A stretch of DNA of 39,908 nt from positions 1 to 39,908 of the forward strand of contig JAKONH010000017.1 of the NCBI GenBank assembly GCA_022702045.1, written 5' to 3'. Of the stretch, positions 8,015 to 16,498 are shown in pieces. Both the position numbers and the translations under genes were made by a program. This DNA comes from Spirosomataceae bacterium (lineage in GTDB: Bacteria; Bacteroidota; Bacteroidia; Cytophagales; Spirosomataceae). Numbering within the stretch: position 1 is the first letter of the stretch; every line of letters begins with the position of its first letter. The notes under the pieces are model-generated. The model saw only the letters and a list, made by a program, of their open reading frames with translations, was not told where the DNA came from and searched no databases.

Positions 8015-9310
8015 ATGACCCTGGCTTTACTACTTGCTTTCGGGATCGGTTATGTACTGATCGCGCTGGAACACACCGTTAATCTGAATAAGACAGCTAC
8101 AGCCCTCATCACCGGTGTTGTCTGCTGGACAATCTATGCGCTGATGGCTTCGCAGATCGCCCCCGTTGTCGATCACCTGCGCCATCACCTGTCCGACATC
8201 GCCGAAATCCTGTTCTTCCTGCTGGCGGCCATGACTGTTGTCGAACTGATCGACGCACACGACGGCTTTGCGCTCATCACCGACCGGATTGCCAGCCGAA
8301 ATACGCGGGCGCTGCTGTGGATCATCAGTCTGCTAGCGTTCGTCCTATCGGCCCTGCTCGACAATCTGACCACGGCCATCGTCATGGTATCAGTACTGCG
8401 CAAACTGGTCAGTAACCCTGAACAACGGCTGACAATGGCCGGGATGGTAATCGTCGCGTCCAATGCCGGAGGAGCCTGGTCGCCCATCGGCGACGTCACG
8501 ACGACCATGCTCTGGATTGGCGGACAGATCAGCGCGTCGTCTATTATCCAAACCTTGTTCCTGCCTAGTCTGGCCGCACTGCTCGTGCCGCTGACGATAC
8601 TGACCTATCAGTACAAGGCCAGTGAACAGTCCGTACGGACAGGGGTAAGCCGGGGGATCAGCCGTCCGTACGTGACCCCGGTTGCCCGGCGCGACCGGCG
8701 TATGATGCTGGCCATCGGTCTGGGCGGGATGCTGTACGTACCGATTTTCAAGACAGTCACCCACCTGCCGCCGTATATGGGCATGCTGCTTGTGCTTGGC
8801 GCAATTTGGGTGGCGTCGGAAGTTATTCATAAGGACAAAGACGAAGCGGAGCGCCGGACGCTGACAGCCGCCCATGCCCTCAGCCGGATCGACACGCCGA
8901 GTATCCTGTTCTTTCTGGGTATCCTACTGGCCGTAGGCTCGCTCGAATCGACGGGCGTCCTCCACAGTCTGGCCGGTTCGCTGGATCAGGCGATTGGCAA
9001 CACCAACCTGATCGTACTCCTGATCGGCGTAGTCTCAGCCGTTGTCGACAATGTGCCTATCGTAGCGGCAACGATGGGCATGTACGACCTGACGACCTAT
9101 CCGATTGACAGCCCGCTCTGGTCGTTTCTGGCGTACTGTGCCGGTACGGGCGGCAGCTTGCTCGTCATCGGATCGGCGGCCGGTGTGGCTGTCATGGGGC
9201 TGGAAAATATCACGTTTGGCTGGTACCTGCGTCGCATCAGCTGGCTCGCCCTGTTCGGTTACCTCGCCGGCGCCGGCGTCTACTTGGCGCAAAGTGTGTT
9301 GGGTGGGTAA
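8015..9310 (+). CDS. nhaD: Na+/H+ antiporter NhaD
   Basis: A 431-residue polytopic membrane protein of the NhaD/ArsB-like ion transporter superfamily. Recognisable blocks are 'ALEHTVNLNKTATALITG' at the start, 'EILFFLLAAMTVVELIDAH', 'LSALLDNLTTAIVMVSVLRK' and 'VIVASNAGGAWSPIGDVTTT'. The DNLTT and NAGGAWSPIGD motifs, and a second DNVP motif in the C-terminal half (VVDNVPIVAAT), are the conserved helix breaks of this transporter fold. It exports Na+ or Li+ in exchange for protons. Start at ATG 8015. Together with the CPA antiporter upstream it makes a small salt/pH homeostasis cluster. Confidence 0.93.
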   Translation: MTLALLLAFGIGYVLIALEHTVNLNKTATALITGVVCWTIYALMASQIAPVVDHLRHHLSDIAEILFFLLAAMTVVELIDAHDGFALITDRIASRNTRALLWIISLLAFVLSALLDNLTTAIVMVSVLRKLVSNPEQRLTMAGMVIVASNAGGAWSPIGDVTTTMLWIGGQISASSIIQTLFLPSLAALLVPLTILTYQYKASEQSVRTGVSRGISRPYVTPVARRDRRMMLAIGLGGMLYVPIFKTVTHLPPYMGMLLVLGAIWVASEVIHKDKDEAERRTLTAAHALSRIDTPSILFFLGILLAVGSLESTGVLHSLAGSLDQAIGNTNLIVLLIGVVSAVVDNVPIVAATMGMYDLTTYPIDSPLWSFLAYCAGTGGSLLVIGSAAGVAVMGLENITFGWYLRRISWLALFGYLAGAGVYLAQSVLGG

Positions 9311-9322
9311 TTCTGGTTCTCT

Positions 9323-9727
9323 TAGGCATGTTCCCTGTCGCATATCTTTCGGTGAAAGTCGTTTTTGCGAATTGAATCGTTGCTTGTATTCTTCCACGAT
9401 TCATTGCCATGCCTCAACAATGTTGTATCCTTTACTGTAAAGAATCTAAATGAGAATGTTCCAATTGTAGTTGTTAGTCTTAGGAACCAACGTGACAAAA
9501 CTTCCTTTTCGCCCGCTAGAACGATTAGCTTTGATTTGGTATGGCTTCTTGTTGTAGTCGAAAGCAGATCCTTTAGAGACGGCCGTTACAAGGCCGTAGT
9601 CGTCACCTAATATACCAACCAGCTTTGCAGCATCATACTCGGCAATGACGGACGTTATGTGGGGGGCTACGCCAAATGCCTTTTGCCATTTTAGCGCTAC
9701 GGTGACTAGTTCATCGCGTAAACTCAT
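9323..9727 (-). pseudogene. Broken small gene of an unnamed family, two in-frame stops
   Basis: Translation from ATG 9727 gives 93 residues ending 'KTNNYNWNILI' at a TAG (9448-9446). The same frame then continues with protein-like sequence 'ILYSKGYNIVEAWQ', a TGA (9403-9401), and 'IVEEYKQRFNSQKRLSPKDM', to about 9323 beside the nhaD stop. Family members known to me have a Trp at both places (LIWILY and AWxW), so TGG has become TAG and TGA by single G-to-A changes. The conserved core includes 'YQIKANRSSGRKGSFVTLVPK'. I do not know a function. It lies 37 bases downstream of the HNH endonuclease gene on the same strand, so the two may once have formed a unit. Confidence 0.75.
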
Positions 9728-9764
9728 ACGTATTGATTATGAATAGATGCGGATCTATGAGCAA

Positions 9765-10697
9765 TTAAGGCCGGAAAATGGTGTTGTTGTGATAGCCAAG
9801 ATGAAGCGACGAAGGCTTATCTTCTTCTAACGACGGTAGCACTGCCAGCGGCTTGCCATGATACTGATAGTACTCTTTGCCGTTGCTAAATTCTTCCCTA
9901 ATGCGGCTACTTACTTCAATTCGGTAGTCAGTCGTTACGGTGATGTAGCCGTCGTCGAATAATTTGTGCATGTCGGAACGTAACAGTAATCCGTTCGACG
10001 TCTGATTGGGTCCTGCTTCTGCAAAGGGCTTGATATGGGCTGCTTCTAGAACGGGCAATGTCTTTTCGCCGGTAATAGCGCAACGCTTCGTATAAACATC
10101 AATGACCGAGAGCCGGAAGGCTCCCTGCTCAATCCTTACTTTCTGTAGAACCGAGTTACCGTATTGCGGTGAAGGCTCGTCAACGCTCGACAGGGTGTGA
10201 TCGACTCGTAAAGCTCTTCGGTAAAGAATTAGCCTATCCTGAACCTGCTGCCACAAAGACGCCCCAATCGCCGTGTCAGTACTGTACCGTTTCCCTTGAA
10301 CAATGCTTGTACTCCAGTCAGCCGGAACAGGTATCCAGTCTTCGCGTTGGAAAAACACCGGATCGGTTAGCGCAATGCACCCAATGGTTGGGTTACGCTC
10401 TTTATCGCCCCGATACTTTTGAATAATCGTCCTGAAGTGGTCAAGGTCAGGTACGCCATTGCGTACGCCAAAAGCGTTCCAGGCGAGTGATAGGGGCAAC
10501 TGCGTTTGTGCTCTAAAGAAACCTAGTCCACCAATAGCGTTGTATGGTGATTTAAGCTTGAGCAGAAATACCCCGTTGAGTGGCAGTACCCGAAACGTAC
10601 TCTTTCCGCCTGGTTGCCAGAAATTAACATCCTCTGGGCTGATCGCACTCAGGTAGTCAAACCAGCTACAATTCGTTACGCCCAGATAAAAATTCAT
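9765..10697 (-). CDS. HNH endonuclease with N-terminal recognition-like domain
   Basis: 310 residues. The C-terminal third holds an HNH nuclease domain (PF13391-like): 'RCAITGEKTLPVLEAAHIKP', then 'NGLLLRSDMHKLFDDGYITV', with C-x2-G, AAHIKP, N-G and H-K-L-F-D as metal-binding and catalytic positions. The N-terminal 200 residues are conserved in this kind of protein ('GVFLLKLKSPYNAIGGLGFF', 'IGCIALTDPVFF', 'WSTSIVQGKRY') and resemble a substrate-recognition module; a PUA/EVE-like base reader is a guess. Such proteins are candidates for restriction of foreign or modified DNA. It is followed by the broken gene at 9323-9727 and preceded by an AT-rich promoter gap. Confidence 0.88.
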   Translation of the reverse strand: MNFYLGVTNCSWFDYLSAISPEDVNFWQPGGKSTFRVLPLNGVFLLKLKSPYNAIGGLGFFRAQTQLPLSLAWNAFGVRNGVPDLDHFRTIIQKYRGDKERNPTIGCIALTDPVFFQREDWIPVPADWSTSIVQGKRYSTDTAIGASLWQQVQDRLILYRRALRVDHTLSSVDEPSPQYGNSVLQKVRIEQGAFRLSVIDVYTKRCAITGEKTLPVLEAAHIKPFAEAGPNQTSNGLLLRSDMHKLFDDGYITVTTDYRIEVSSRIREEFSNGKEYYQYHGKPLAVLPSLEEDKPSSLHLGYHNNTIFRP

Positions 10698-10922
10698 CAG
10701 TAGTGGAAAAGGTAATAAATGATCGTTGCAGAATCAGTATACACTATGAAAAGCGATGACTTAGTTATCGTCTAATTTAACAATAATTAAAGGTGTTATT
10801 ATACCCAAAATAAGAAAAAACAGGACAAAAATGGCGGTTACTACGTTATACAGGTAGACTATTGCAGTGGTTTGGCGGCATTATTGCCAAGGCTACTGCG
10901 ATCATTTACCTAAACCACCGTC
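10698..10922. promoter_or_regulatory. AT-rich divergent gap between the HNH and GH2 genes
   Basis: 225 bases with no gene. The middle (about 10760-10830) is markedly A/T-rich, as expected for promoters of both divergent genes. An imperfect inverted repeat, GCAGTGGTTTGGC (10864-10876) against GCCAAGGCTACTGC (10886-10899), lies just before the GH2 start and could be an operator. No clear TAnnTTTG box was assigned. Confidence 0.35.
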
Positions 10923-12776
10923 ATGGAAGTTAAACAAACCAACACGAGTTTATCGTCGAGCCGACCCGATACCGGCGGCTATGCTGAACCAGTCAATCAA
11001 CTCCCCCGTGCCGTACTGAGACCCAACAATTACCTGCTACTCGACGGCGACTGGCAATTCTCACTCGATCTCAACGATCAGGGCCTGCAGGATCAGTGGT
11101 ACAATCAACATACTTTCGACGGCGTCGTTCAGTGGCCGGGTTCCATCGAGGCCCACATGGCGCAGGCACGGGGTGCCCAGTCGCCCGAGGGCTGGCGCGA
11201 CAAAGTTGTCGCCTGGTACGAGCGGACGTTTACGTTACCGGATCGCAGCGCGTCTGTGGCTCAGTCGATTATCCAACTTACGTTTGGGGCCTGTGGCTAT
11301 GAAACCCGCGTCTGGCTTAACGGTCAGTTGCTTAGTACGATTGAAGACGAAGACGTTCACTTTGGTGAATACACGTCATTTTCCTACGAACTGCCCGACG
11401 AACTACTGGAAGCTGAAAACCGGCTGACAGTGCGCATTGCCGACACGATGGATGCGGCCATTCCGCGTGGCAAGCAGGAATCGCACGTCTATAAGCGGGG
11501 TGGTATCTGGTATCAGACCTACACCGGTGCAGTGCGTAGCGTGTGGCTCGAAAGCGTAGAGCGTAACCGGCTGCGGTCGCGGGTAGGAGTGGCCAGCTCG
11601 GTAGAGGACCGGCTCGTTCGGTTTACACTGACGACCCGCGTACACGATGCCGGTGACTATACGATCCGGTTGACGGTCGTAGCGCCCAAAACGGGAGAGG
11701 TAATGGCAACGTCGGACTACCCGCTATACCTGAACGTCGGGCAAAAACGGCAGCGGGTCTCCCTCGGCATTCCCGATGCGCAACTGTGGTCGCCCGAAAC
11801 GCCGGTGCGGTATAAGCTGATTGCACAACTCATCGATCCAACAGGCTATGCCGCTCAGATCGAAACCCACTTCGGGTTGCGGAAGATTGAGTCGCGCGGA
11901 CGGCATATTTACCTCAACAACGAGTCGATTTACCTGGACGGTATTCTATACCAGCCTGGTACGGCTACGTTCGAGGAGATGCAACTGCACATGCGGGCCA
12001 TGAAAGAGCTGGGCTGTAACCTCGTACGGGTGCATATCGCCGGGGTCGATCCGCGTATCTACAACCTGGCCGATCAGCTTGGACTGCTGCTGTGGGTGGA
12101 AGTGCCGAGTCCGCACGTATCGAATACGTTGAGTCGGCAGAACCACAAGGCTGAGCTGCTCAGGATGCTGGCGCTGATCGGCTCGCACCCATCGGTTATC
12201 ATCTGGAGCCTGTACAATGAAGACTGGGGCGCCGAGGATATTGCCGTGAGCGAAGAAACCCGGCAGTACATTACCGACATGTATCATTTCATGCAGCTAT
12301 CGTACCCGCAGTTTCTGGTGGTCGATAATGACGGCTGGCGGCATATTTCGGTCGAGGGACGTCTGAAGTCGGACCTGCTGACGGCCCACCTCTATACGCC
12401 TGACCTGAACCGCTGGCGCGACTTGTTGAAACGGCTGGAAGCGGGGCAGATGGAAGGGGTAGCTGCGTTTCCGCTGGTGGTTGGCGATCCGTTTTTCTAT
12501 CGGAAGCAGGTGCCGCTCATCGTCAGTGAGTGGGGTGGCTTCGGCTTTGCTGACTATGGCGGTCCTAACGACTCGGAAGACCGGACCGAGCGAATTCTGC
12601 AATTCAAGCAGGAGTTGCGTCGGCACTGTCTGGCCGGCGATATCTACACCCAGGCAACCAACATCGAGGATGAACGCAATGGCCTGATTGACCCGCACAC
12701 GGGTGAGCTGAGTGTACCGGCCGGGCTGCTGAACTCCCGCAATCCGCAGCCTGTCGAAGTCGATCAGCCTGTCTAG
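10923..12776 (+). CDS. Glycoside hydrolase family 2 protein (beta-galactosidase/glucuronidase-like)
   Basis: 617 residues, shorter than LacZ and close to beta-glucuronidase size. Domain order is a jelly-roll sugar-binding domain (about 20-200, with 'LLLDGDWQFSLD', 'VAWYERTFTLP', 'GACGYETRVWLNG'), an immunoglobulin-like domain (about 205-310), and a TIM barrel from 'IYLNNESIYLDGILYQPG'. The acid/base Glu is E433 in 'SLYNEDWGAED' and the nucleophile is probably E536 in 'IVSEWGGFGF'. No signal peptide is visible, so it looks cytoplasmic, unlike most polysaccharide-locus enzymes. It stands alone, and the sugar it releases cannot be read from context. Confidence 0.9.
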   Translation: MEVKQTNTSLSSSRPDTGGYAEPVNQLPRAVLRPNNYLLLDGDWQFSLDLNDQGLQDQWYNQHTFDGVVQWPGSIEAHMAQARGAQSPEGWRDKVVAWYERTFTLPDRSASVAQSIIQLTFGACGYETRVWLNGQLLSTIEDEDVHFGEYTSFSYELPDELLEAENRLTVRIADTMDAAIPRGKQESHVYKRGGIWYQTYTGAVRSVWLESVERNRLRSRVGVASSVEDRLVRFTLTTRVHDAGDYTIRLTVVAPKTGEVMATSDYPLYLNVGQKRQRVSLGIPDAQLWSPETPVRYKLIAQLIDPTGYAAQIETHFGLRKIESRGRHIYLNNESIYLDGILYQPGTATFEEMQLHMRAMKELGCNLVRVHIAGVDPRIYNLADQLGLLLWVEVPSPHVSNTLSRQNHKAELLRMLALIGSHPSVIIWSLYNEDWGAEDIAVSEETRQYITDMYHFMQLSYPQFLVVDNDGWRHISVEGRLKSDLLTAHLYTPDLNRWRDLLKRLEAGQMEGVAAFPLVVGDPFFYRKQVPLIVSEWGGFGFADYGGPNDSEDRTERILQFKQELRRHCLAGDIYTQATNIEDERNGLIDPHTGELSVPAGLLNSRNPQPVEVDQPV

Positions 12777-12860
12777 GCCCGGCTCATCAGTTTCGTGGTG
12801 TAACTGCTCGGCGCGTTGTCCGTTCTGGCTATCTTGTGAAAACAGAACGGATAATGCACT

Positions 12861-13574
12861 ATGGAACAGACGGTCATACGGCAGATGCGGTGGTTGAGAA
12901 TATACGTCCTATTCGCCACGGCCACTATCGTAATCCTGCTGATTGTGTTGATTGGCAGGACATACGGTGTACAACGTTTCGATGAAATCGCCGTTGAACG
13001 GCTTAACGTCGTTGAAGCGAACGGACAGCTAAAAATGGTGATCAGCAATCAGGCCCGGCAACATCCGGGCCTGATTCATAATAAGCCATTACCCGCGCGT
13101 GATCGCCCGGCCGGGCTTGTCTTTTTCAATTCAGCCGGCGACGAATGCGGTGGACTTATTTATGACAGCGACAAAAAAGAAGCGAGTCTGACGTTTTCGG
13201 TCGATCAGTACCGGAGCGATCAGATCATGCAGTTGCAGTATGGTGAAGAACTCGCCAACCGGTCAGCAACCAAGCATTACGGACTGAAACTGTGGGACCG
13301 GCCCGATACGGTTACGCTGGAACAGCTCATGCAACGAATCGATTCACTGAAACGACTCAATAATCAGGCGGCTTCTCAGCAGGGGATCGCTCAGATGCAG
13401 CGACAGCAGTTACTGGGACAGGAGCGGCTGTTTGTGGGGCGAAATCAGCAGGAAGAGTTCGGTGTATTTATTCGGGATCGGGCCGGACGACCCCGGATCC
13501 GGTTGTACGTCGATAAGCAGGGGGAAACGCGGCTGGAACTGCGCAAGGCATCTGGCAAGGTGATTACGCTCTGA
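12861..13574 (+). CDS. Membrane-anchored protein of unknown function
   Basis: 237 residues with a single N-terminal transmembrane helix (about 13-31, 'IYVLFATATIVILLIVLIG') and an extracytoplasmic remainder. The body has two similar beta-rich modules: 'RLNVVEANGQLKMVISNQ' and, near the end, 'FGVFIRDRAGRPRIRLYVDK' with 'TRLELRKASGKVITL', separated by a helical stretch (about 155-190). This kind of protein occurs in Bacteroidota without a named function. An 8-base inverted repeat (12819-12826 and 12844-12851) precedes the ATG. Confidence 0.72.
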   Translation: MEQTVIRQMRWLRIYVLFATATIVILLIVLIGRTYGVQRFDEIAVERLNVVEANGQLKMVISNQARQHPGLIHNKPLPARDRPAGLVFFNSAGDECGGLIYDSDKKEASLTFSVDQYRSDQIMQLQYGEELANRSATKHYGLKLWDRPDTVTLEQLMQRIDSLKRLNNQAASQQGIAQMQRQQLLGQERLFVGRNQQEEFGVFIRDRAGRPRIRLYVDKQGETRLELRKASGKVITL

Positions 13575-13664
13575 TCGGTGGCTTGTTCAGGTACGGCTTA
13601 ACAGCCTGATATGACGAGAAAGCGTATAGCCGCCGGATCTCCTGGCTGGTTTCGGCAGCTTTGG

Positions 13665-13913
13665 CTAGTTCGGGAAGACGGGGAGTGTCGGGAAATAGTA
13701 GACGCGGAAGGTGCCGTTGTCGTTGACAGACCAGCCTTCGCGGAGGGCCACTCGGATCAGCTTTTGCGAAATATCGGCCTGTCGGGCCCAGTACCTCCGG
13801 TGGCGGAGTGCCCGCTTCACGTCCAACGTCGTTGTTACGCCCTGGGCCAGAATCAGGGTTGTGGCCGTCGATCGTACCGATTCCAGCGTTACTTTTTTGA
13901 GGATAGGGTTCAT
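13665..13913 (-). CDS. Small winged-helix-like protein, last gene of the PARP operon
   Basis: 82 residues from ATG 13913, one base after the PARP stop codon (TAA, C, ATG), so almost certainly translationally coupled. A longer reading would start inside the PARP gene. The core 'TTTLDVKRALRHRRYWARQ' followed by 'ISQKLIRVALREGWSV' and 'NGTFRVYYF' fits a compact winged helix: two helices, a recognition helix and a beta wing. Similar short proteins are common in Bacteroidota without a named role. DNA binding is inferred from the shape only. The tight coupling suggests it works with, or controls, the PARP. Confidence 0.78.
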   Translation of the reverse strand: MNPILKKVTLESVRSTATTLILAQGVTTTLDVKRALRHRRYWARQADISQKLIRVALREGWSVNDNGTFRVYYFPTLPVFPN

Positions 13914-13914
13914 G

Positions 13915-15249
13915 TTAGCAGTTGATTTTGACCATATACCGAATCGTACACTGCGCCTGGTTGTAGACAATGAATTCGTTTTTCAATAGGCTGACGCCCC
14001 GCTGCGCGAATACAGAATCGTAGGTTTCGTCGATGGCTTTCAGTTGGTCGGTGTCGAGCCGGGAGTGCCAGCTTTCATGGGTGTCGACTTCAAGCTGTTT
14101 GCCGACGTGTACTTCATAGATCGCCAGGTACCCTTCACGCTGCTTCCCGTTGGCCCAGACCGAACCATGGAGCGATGTGTAGTTCAGTGACTTGCTGAAT
14201 TGGTCGGCGAAATAGATGCCATAGCCAAACATCTTACCCGAAATAATGGCGTTGGCCGGACGTAGCACCAGACCGGTTTTCAGAATGGAAATCCAGTTCT
14301 CGCTCCGGCTACCGTGCCACAATAGCTGCGTTTTCTTATTGGCCTGTCTGGCGACGAAGGTATTAAAGGCGGTTTCCGTATCGTGCTTCGATACACTGAA
14401 GGCCGCATCGAGTTTATCCGCGTCGGTGCCCATCATCAGCTTGATCAGCTTCAGCACACGCGTGTCCGTAATGGGTTCAACCGACAGATTCATCAACGCC
14501 AGCAGATCCGGCTGTTGTACTGGGCCTACATCGTCGGTTTGGTTTAGTTCGACCTGACTGCGCATTACGTCGAGCGTATCCTGTTCACTGGCCAGGCGGT
14601 CGCGCAGCTGCTGAATGGCGTCTTCCGATTGCGGTAATTCCTGAAGCAGGTGCTCGGTTACCCGTTGCATCCGACGCGGGATGATCTTGAACAAGTCCAG
14701 CAGTCGGACGTTGAACGCATCCATATCCAGACCTGCTTTGATCTGAACGGTTAGTTCGTCGATCAGTTGCTGGGCCGAATCGACCTGCTTACGAGTGACT
14801 TGCTCTGCTGTAACGATGTAGTTCTGCCGAATGGACTGGCTAGCCAGTTCAAGCAGTCGCTCCATGAAGGTTCGCACGGCGGTGTTCTGAATCGCGCCGG
14901 CATCGACGGCGGTCGTTGCTTCGGCGAACAGGTGCGTCTGATCGACATAACCCTTGGCAATCTTTTCCCTAAACTTCTTGTCCCACTGACTCATCGGGTA
15001 GGTTGCTACGCTGCTCGTGCCACCGACGCGTCCGTACTGAACGCTGAACGTCTGATTGTCGTGTTCCCGCATTTCGTAGAATTTGTTGTTGTTAGCGGCC
15101 GTAACCATGATCAGCTTGGCGACCCGGTGATGACGTACGGGCAGAGTGGCGGGCGCTGCTATGGTGCCTGTCGACGCTGACGCGATCTGCGCCAGTGCCT
15201 GGCTGGGATTGATGCGGTTGGTTATTGATTGAAGCAGGGCAGGAAACAT
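13915..15249 (-). CDS. WGR-domain poly(ADP-ribose) polymerase (bacterial PARP)
   Basis: 444 residues from the ATG at 15249; a GTG at 15285 would add 12 residues and is less likely. Order of parts: a short linker (1-45), a WGR domain (about 46-120, with 'FSVQYGRVGG', a WGR variant with Tyr, then 'KKFREKIAKGY'), a helical PARP regulatory-like domain (about 125-255, 'DAFNVRLLDLFKIIPRRM'), and the ADP-ribosyltransferase catalytic domain. The H-Y-E triad is intact: H312 in 'LLWHGSR', Y346 in 'GYGIYFADQFSKSLNY', E425 in 'KNEFIVYNQAQC'. In eukaryotic PARPs the WGR domain senses DNA breaks and the enzyme makes poly(ADP-ribose) from NAD+. Glu at the third position supports polymer rather than mono-transfer. 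It sits in a leftward four-gene operon. Confidence 0.94.
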   Translation of the reverse strand: MFPALLQSITNRINPSQALAQIASASTGTIAAPATLPVRHHRVAKLIMVTAANNNKFYEMREHDNQTFSVQYGRVGGTSSVATYPMSQWDKKFREKIAKGYVDQTHLFAEATTAVDAGAIQNTAVRTFMERLLELASQSIRQNYIVTAEQVTRKQVDSAQQLIDELTVQIKAGLDMDAFNVRLLDLFKIIPRRMQRVTEHLLQELPQSEDAIQQLRDRLASEQDTLDVMRSQVELNQTDDVGPVQQPDLLALMNLSVEPITDTRVLKLIKLMMGTDADKLDAAFSVSKHDTETAFNTFVARQANKKTQLLWHGSRSENWISILKTGLVLRPANAIISGKMFGYGIYFADQFSKSLNYTSLHGSVWANGKQREGYLAIYEVHVGKQLEVDTHESWHSRLDTDQLKAIDETYDSVFAQRGVSLLKNEFIVYNQAQCTIRYMVKINC

Positions 15250-15296
15250 AGATGGGGTGGGATGAATGAGAAGGATGGTGTACACATAGTGGCTGG

Positions 15297-15695
15297 TCAG
15301 GCCATCACCTGTTGCAGGGTGCGCAGGCGATTCCGGAAGAAGCCCACGCTTTTCTCGGCAAATCGGCTACGGTCGGCACTGACGTCGTAGGCGTGTCGGA
15401 GCGGATTTGACACGGATACGTAGCGGTCCAGTAGCTCGTACCAGGCAGGACGGTGCTGAAACTGCGTCAGTAACTGCCGACCCCGATTGAGCAGTTTACG
15501 CTGGCGGGGCGTCCAGTCGGATTGATCGAGTGGCGGGGCACACTGACTCAGGAGAACAGGGAGTGCATCGGGCGAAGCAGATGGTTGCAACTGCGATAGC
15601 AGAAACAAACCCAGTTCGACGTCGAGTAACTGCCGTGCCGACAACGTGCCCGGTCTGCGGTTGACTGAAGGTGTAGTGAATGGGGTCGTGTTCAT
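15297..15695 (-). CDS. Small PARP-operon protein, paralogue of the upstream gene product
   Basis: 132 residues, function unknown. The central part, 'LLDVELGLFLLSQLQP', then 'DALPVLL', 'WTPRQRKLLNRGRQLL' and 'RPAWYELLDRYV', aligns closely with the product of 15744-16253 ('LLNIELGLFLLSELLP', 'EALPNLL', 'WTPHQHKMLSRARILL', 'RAVWYSALGKYT'). The shared core is about 80 residues and mostly helical, with a possible protein-interaction surface. No enzymatic motif is seen. It lies 47 bases upstream of the PARP start and 48 bases downstream of its paralogue, all on one strand. Confidence 0.78.
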   Translation of the reverse strand: MNTTPFTTPSVNRRPGTLSARQLLDVELGLFLLSQLQPSASPDALPVLLSQCAPPLDQSDWTPRQRKLLNRGRQLLTQFQHRPAWYELLDRYVSVSNPLRHAYDVSADRSRFAEKSVGFFRNRLRTLQQVMA

Positions 15696-15743
15696 GAGGG
15701 GCGTTGTTTAGTTGTTCAATCAGGGGTAGTGAGTTTACCGTAT

Positions 15744-16253
15744 TTAAGCTAACGCCCAGCCGTAGAGTTGAATGCGCTCACGACGGTCGTAAGAGCTAGC
15801 GTCGGGGTTCTGGCCACCGCGACCAGTCGTAGTGAAAAGGCGGAGGCTTTTGTCCATCGTTGTGTATTTACCCAGCGCGCTGTACCATACAGCCCGATCC
15901 TGATAGGGGGCCAATAGAATCCGCGCCCGGCTCAGCATCTTGTGCTGATGCGGTGTCCAGACGGGGCGCTCGCGGTACACGATGCCCTGCCCGTTGAGCA
16001 GGTTGGGCAGGGCTTCTGCCGGCGCCATCGGTAGCAGTTCCGATAGCAGAAACAAGCCCAGTTCGATGTTCAGCAGACGATTGGCTACTCGTCCCGGTAG
16101 GTTGTGGCGAAACCGCAGTCGCGTGGCCAGCGGCTCCTGCCAGCGCATCAGATGCGATACGGATGCACTAGCCTGCGTCGACGCTTTCGAACGGACAACC
16201 GGTGGGAAACCAGTAGAAAGCAGCGGGGATGGAGTGTGATAAGCCGTTATCAT
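15744..16253 (-). CDS. First gene of the PARP operon, paralogue of the next gene product
   Basis: 169 residues, function unknown. It shares the WTPxQxKxLxRxRxLL core with the 132-residue protein downstream but has a longer, Ser/Pro-rich N-terminus (1-45) and a different tail. The two genes look like a tandem duplication that has since diverged. No signal peptide, membrane segment or catalytic motif is visible. The gene starts at ATG 16253, facing the WYL regulator gene across a 245-base gap that holds two small inverted repeats and a REPIN. Confidence 0.78.
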   Translation of the reverse strand: MITAYHTPSPLLSTGFPPVVRSKASTQASASVSHLMRWQEPLATRLRFRHNLPGRVANRLLNIELGLFLLSELLPMAPAEALPNLLNGQGIVYRERPVWTPHQHKMLSRARILLAPYQDRAVWYSALGKYTTMDKSLRLFTTTGRGGQNPDASSYDRRERIQLYGWALA

Positions 16254-16276
16254 TTGTAGTGTTGTTTAAAATTCAC

Positions 16277-16317
16277 AGAACAAAGTTCTACCCAGCAAAA
16301 CGTAATCTTTTTACGTT
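16277..16317. promoter_or_regulatory. Candidate operators upstream of the PARP operon
   Basis: Two inverted repeats lie 24 to 64 bases before the first PARP-operon ATG. AGAAC-AAA-GTTCT is at 16277-16289, and AACGTAA-TCTTT-TTACGTT at 16299-16317 (perfect 7-base arms). The surrounding stretch to about 16350 is strongly A/T-rich. The facing WYL-domain regulator is the obvious candidate to bind here, by analogy with WYL repressors that act on divergent promoters. The binding itself is inference. Confidence 0.5.
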
Positions 16318-16357
16318 CTTCTTTTTTGGTAAAAATTTTTTCTGAATTTTTGACGTC

Positions 16358-16482
16358 GTAGAGACGCGATCCCTTGCGTCTCCGCACCCGGATGGTCATG
16401 GGCTAACAGCTGACGCGCATAGAAAAAGCTGTCCGGCGATAGAGCCGTCCGGCGGTGAGACGCGAAAGGATTGCGTCTCTAC
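16358..16482. repeat. REPIN B between the PARP operon and the WYL gene
   Basis: GTAG feet are present at both ends. The left arm starts GTAGAGACGCGATCCCTTGC; the right arm mirrors it with a few changes (GAGACGCGAAAGGATTGCGT). The 70-base interior carries CCGGATGG and GCTGACGCG, as in other copies, but is longer and more diverged, with extra GTCCGG and GTCCGGCGG. It ends 16 bases before the WYL start codon and so must lie in that gene's leader or promoter. Confidence 0.88.
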
Positions 16483-16498
16483 AAGTAAAACCATCCCT

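Noticed and set aside
9035-9397. A 120-residue minus-strand gene antisense to nhaD
   Set aside because: Only its first residues are meaningful, as the tail of the broken gene at 9323-9727; the rest is antisense to nhaD.
12819-12851. Terminator after the GH2 gene
   Set aside because: Only an 8-base stem with a 17-base loop and no T-run; noted as a minor inverted repeat instead.
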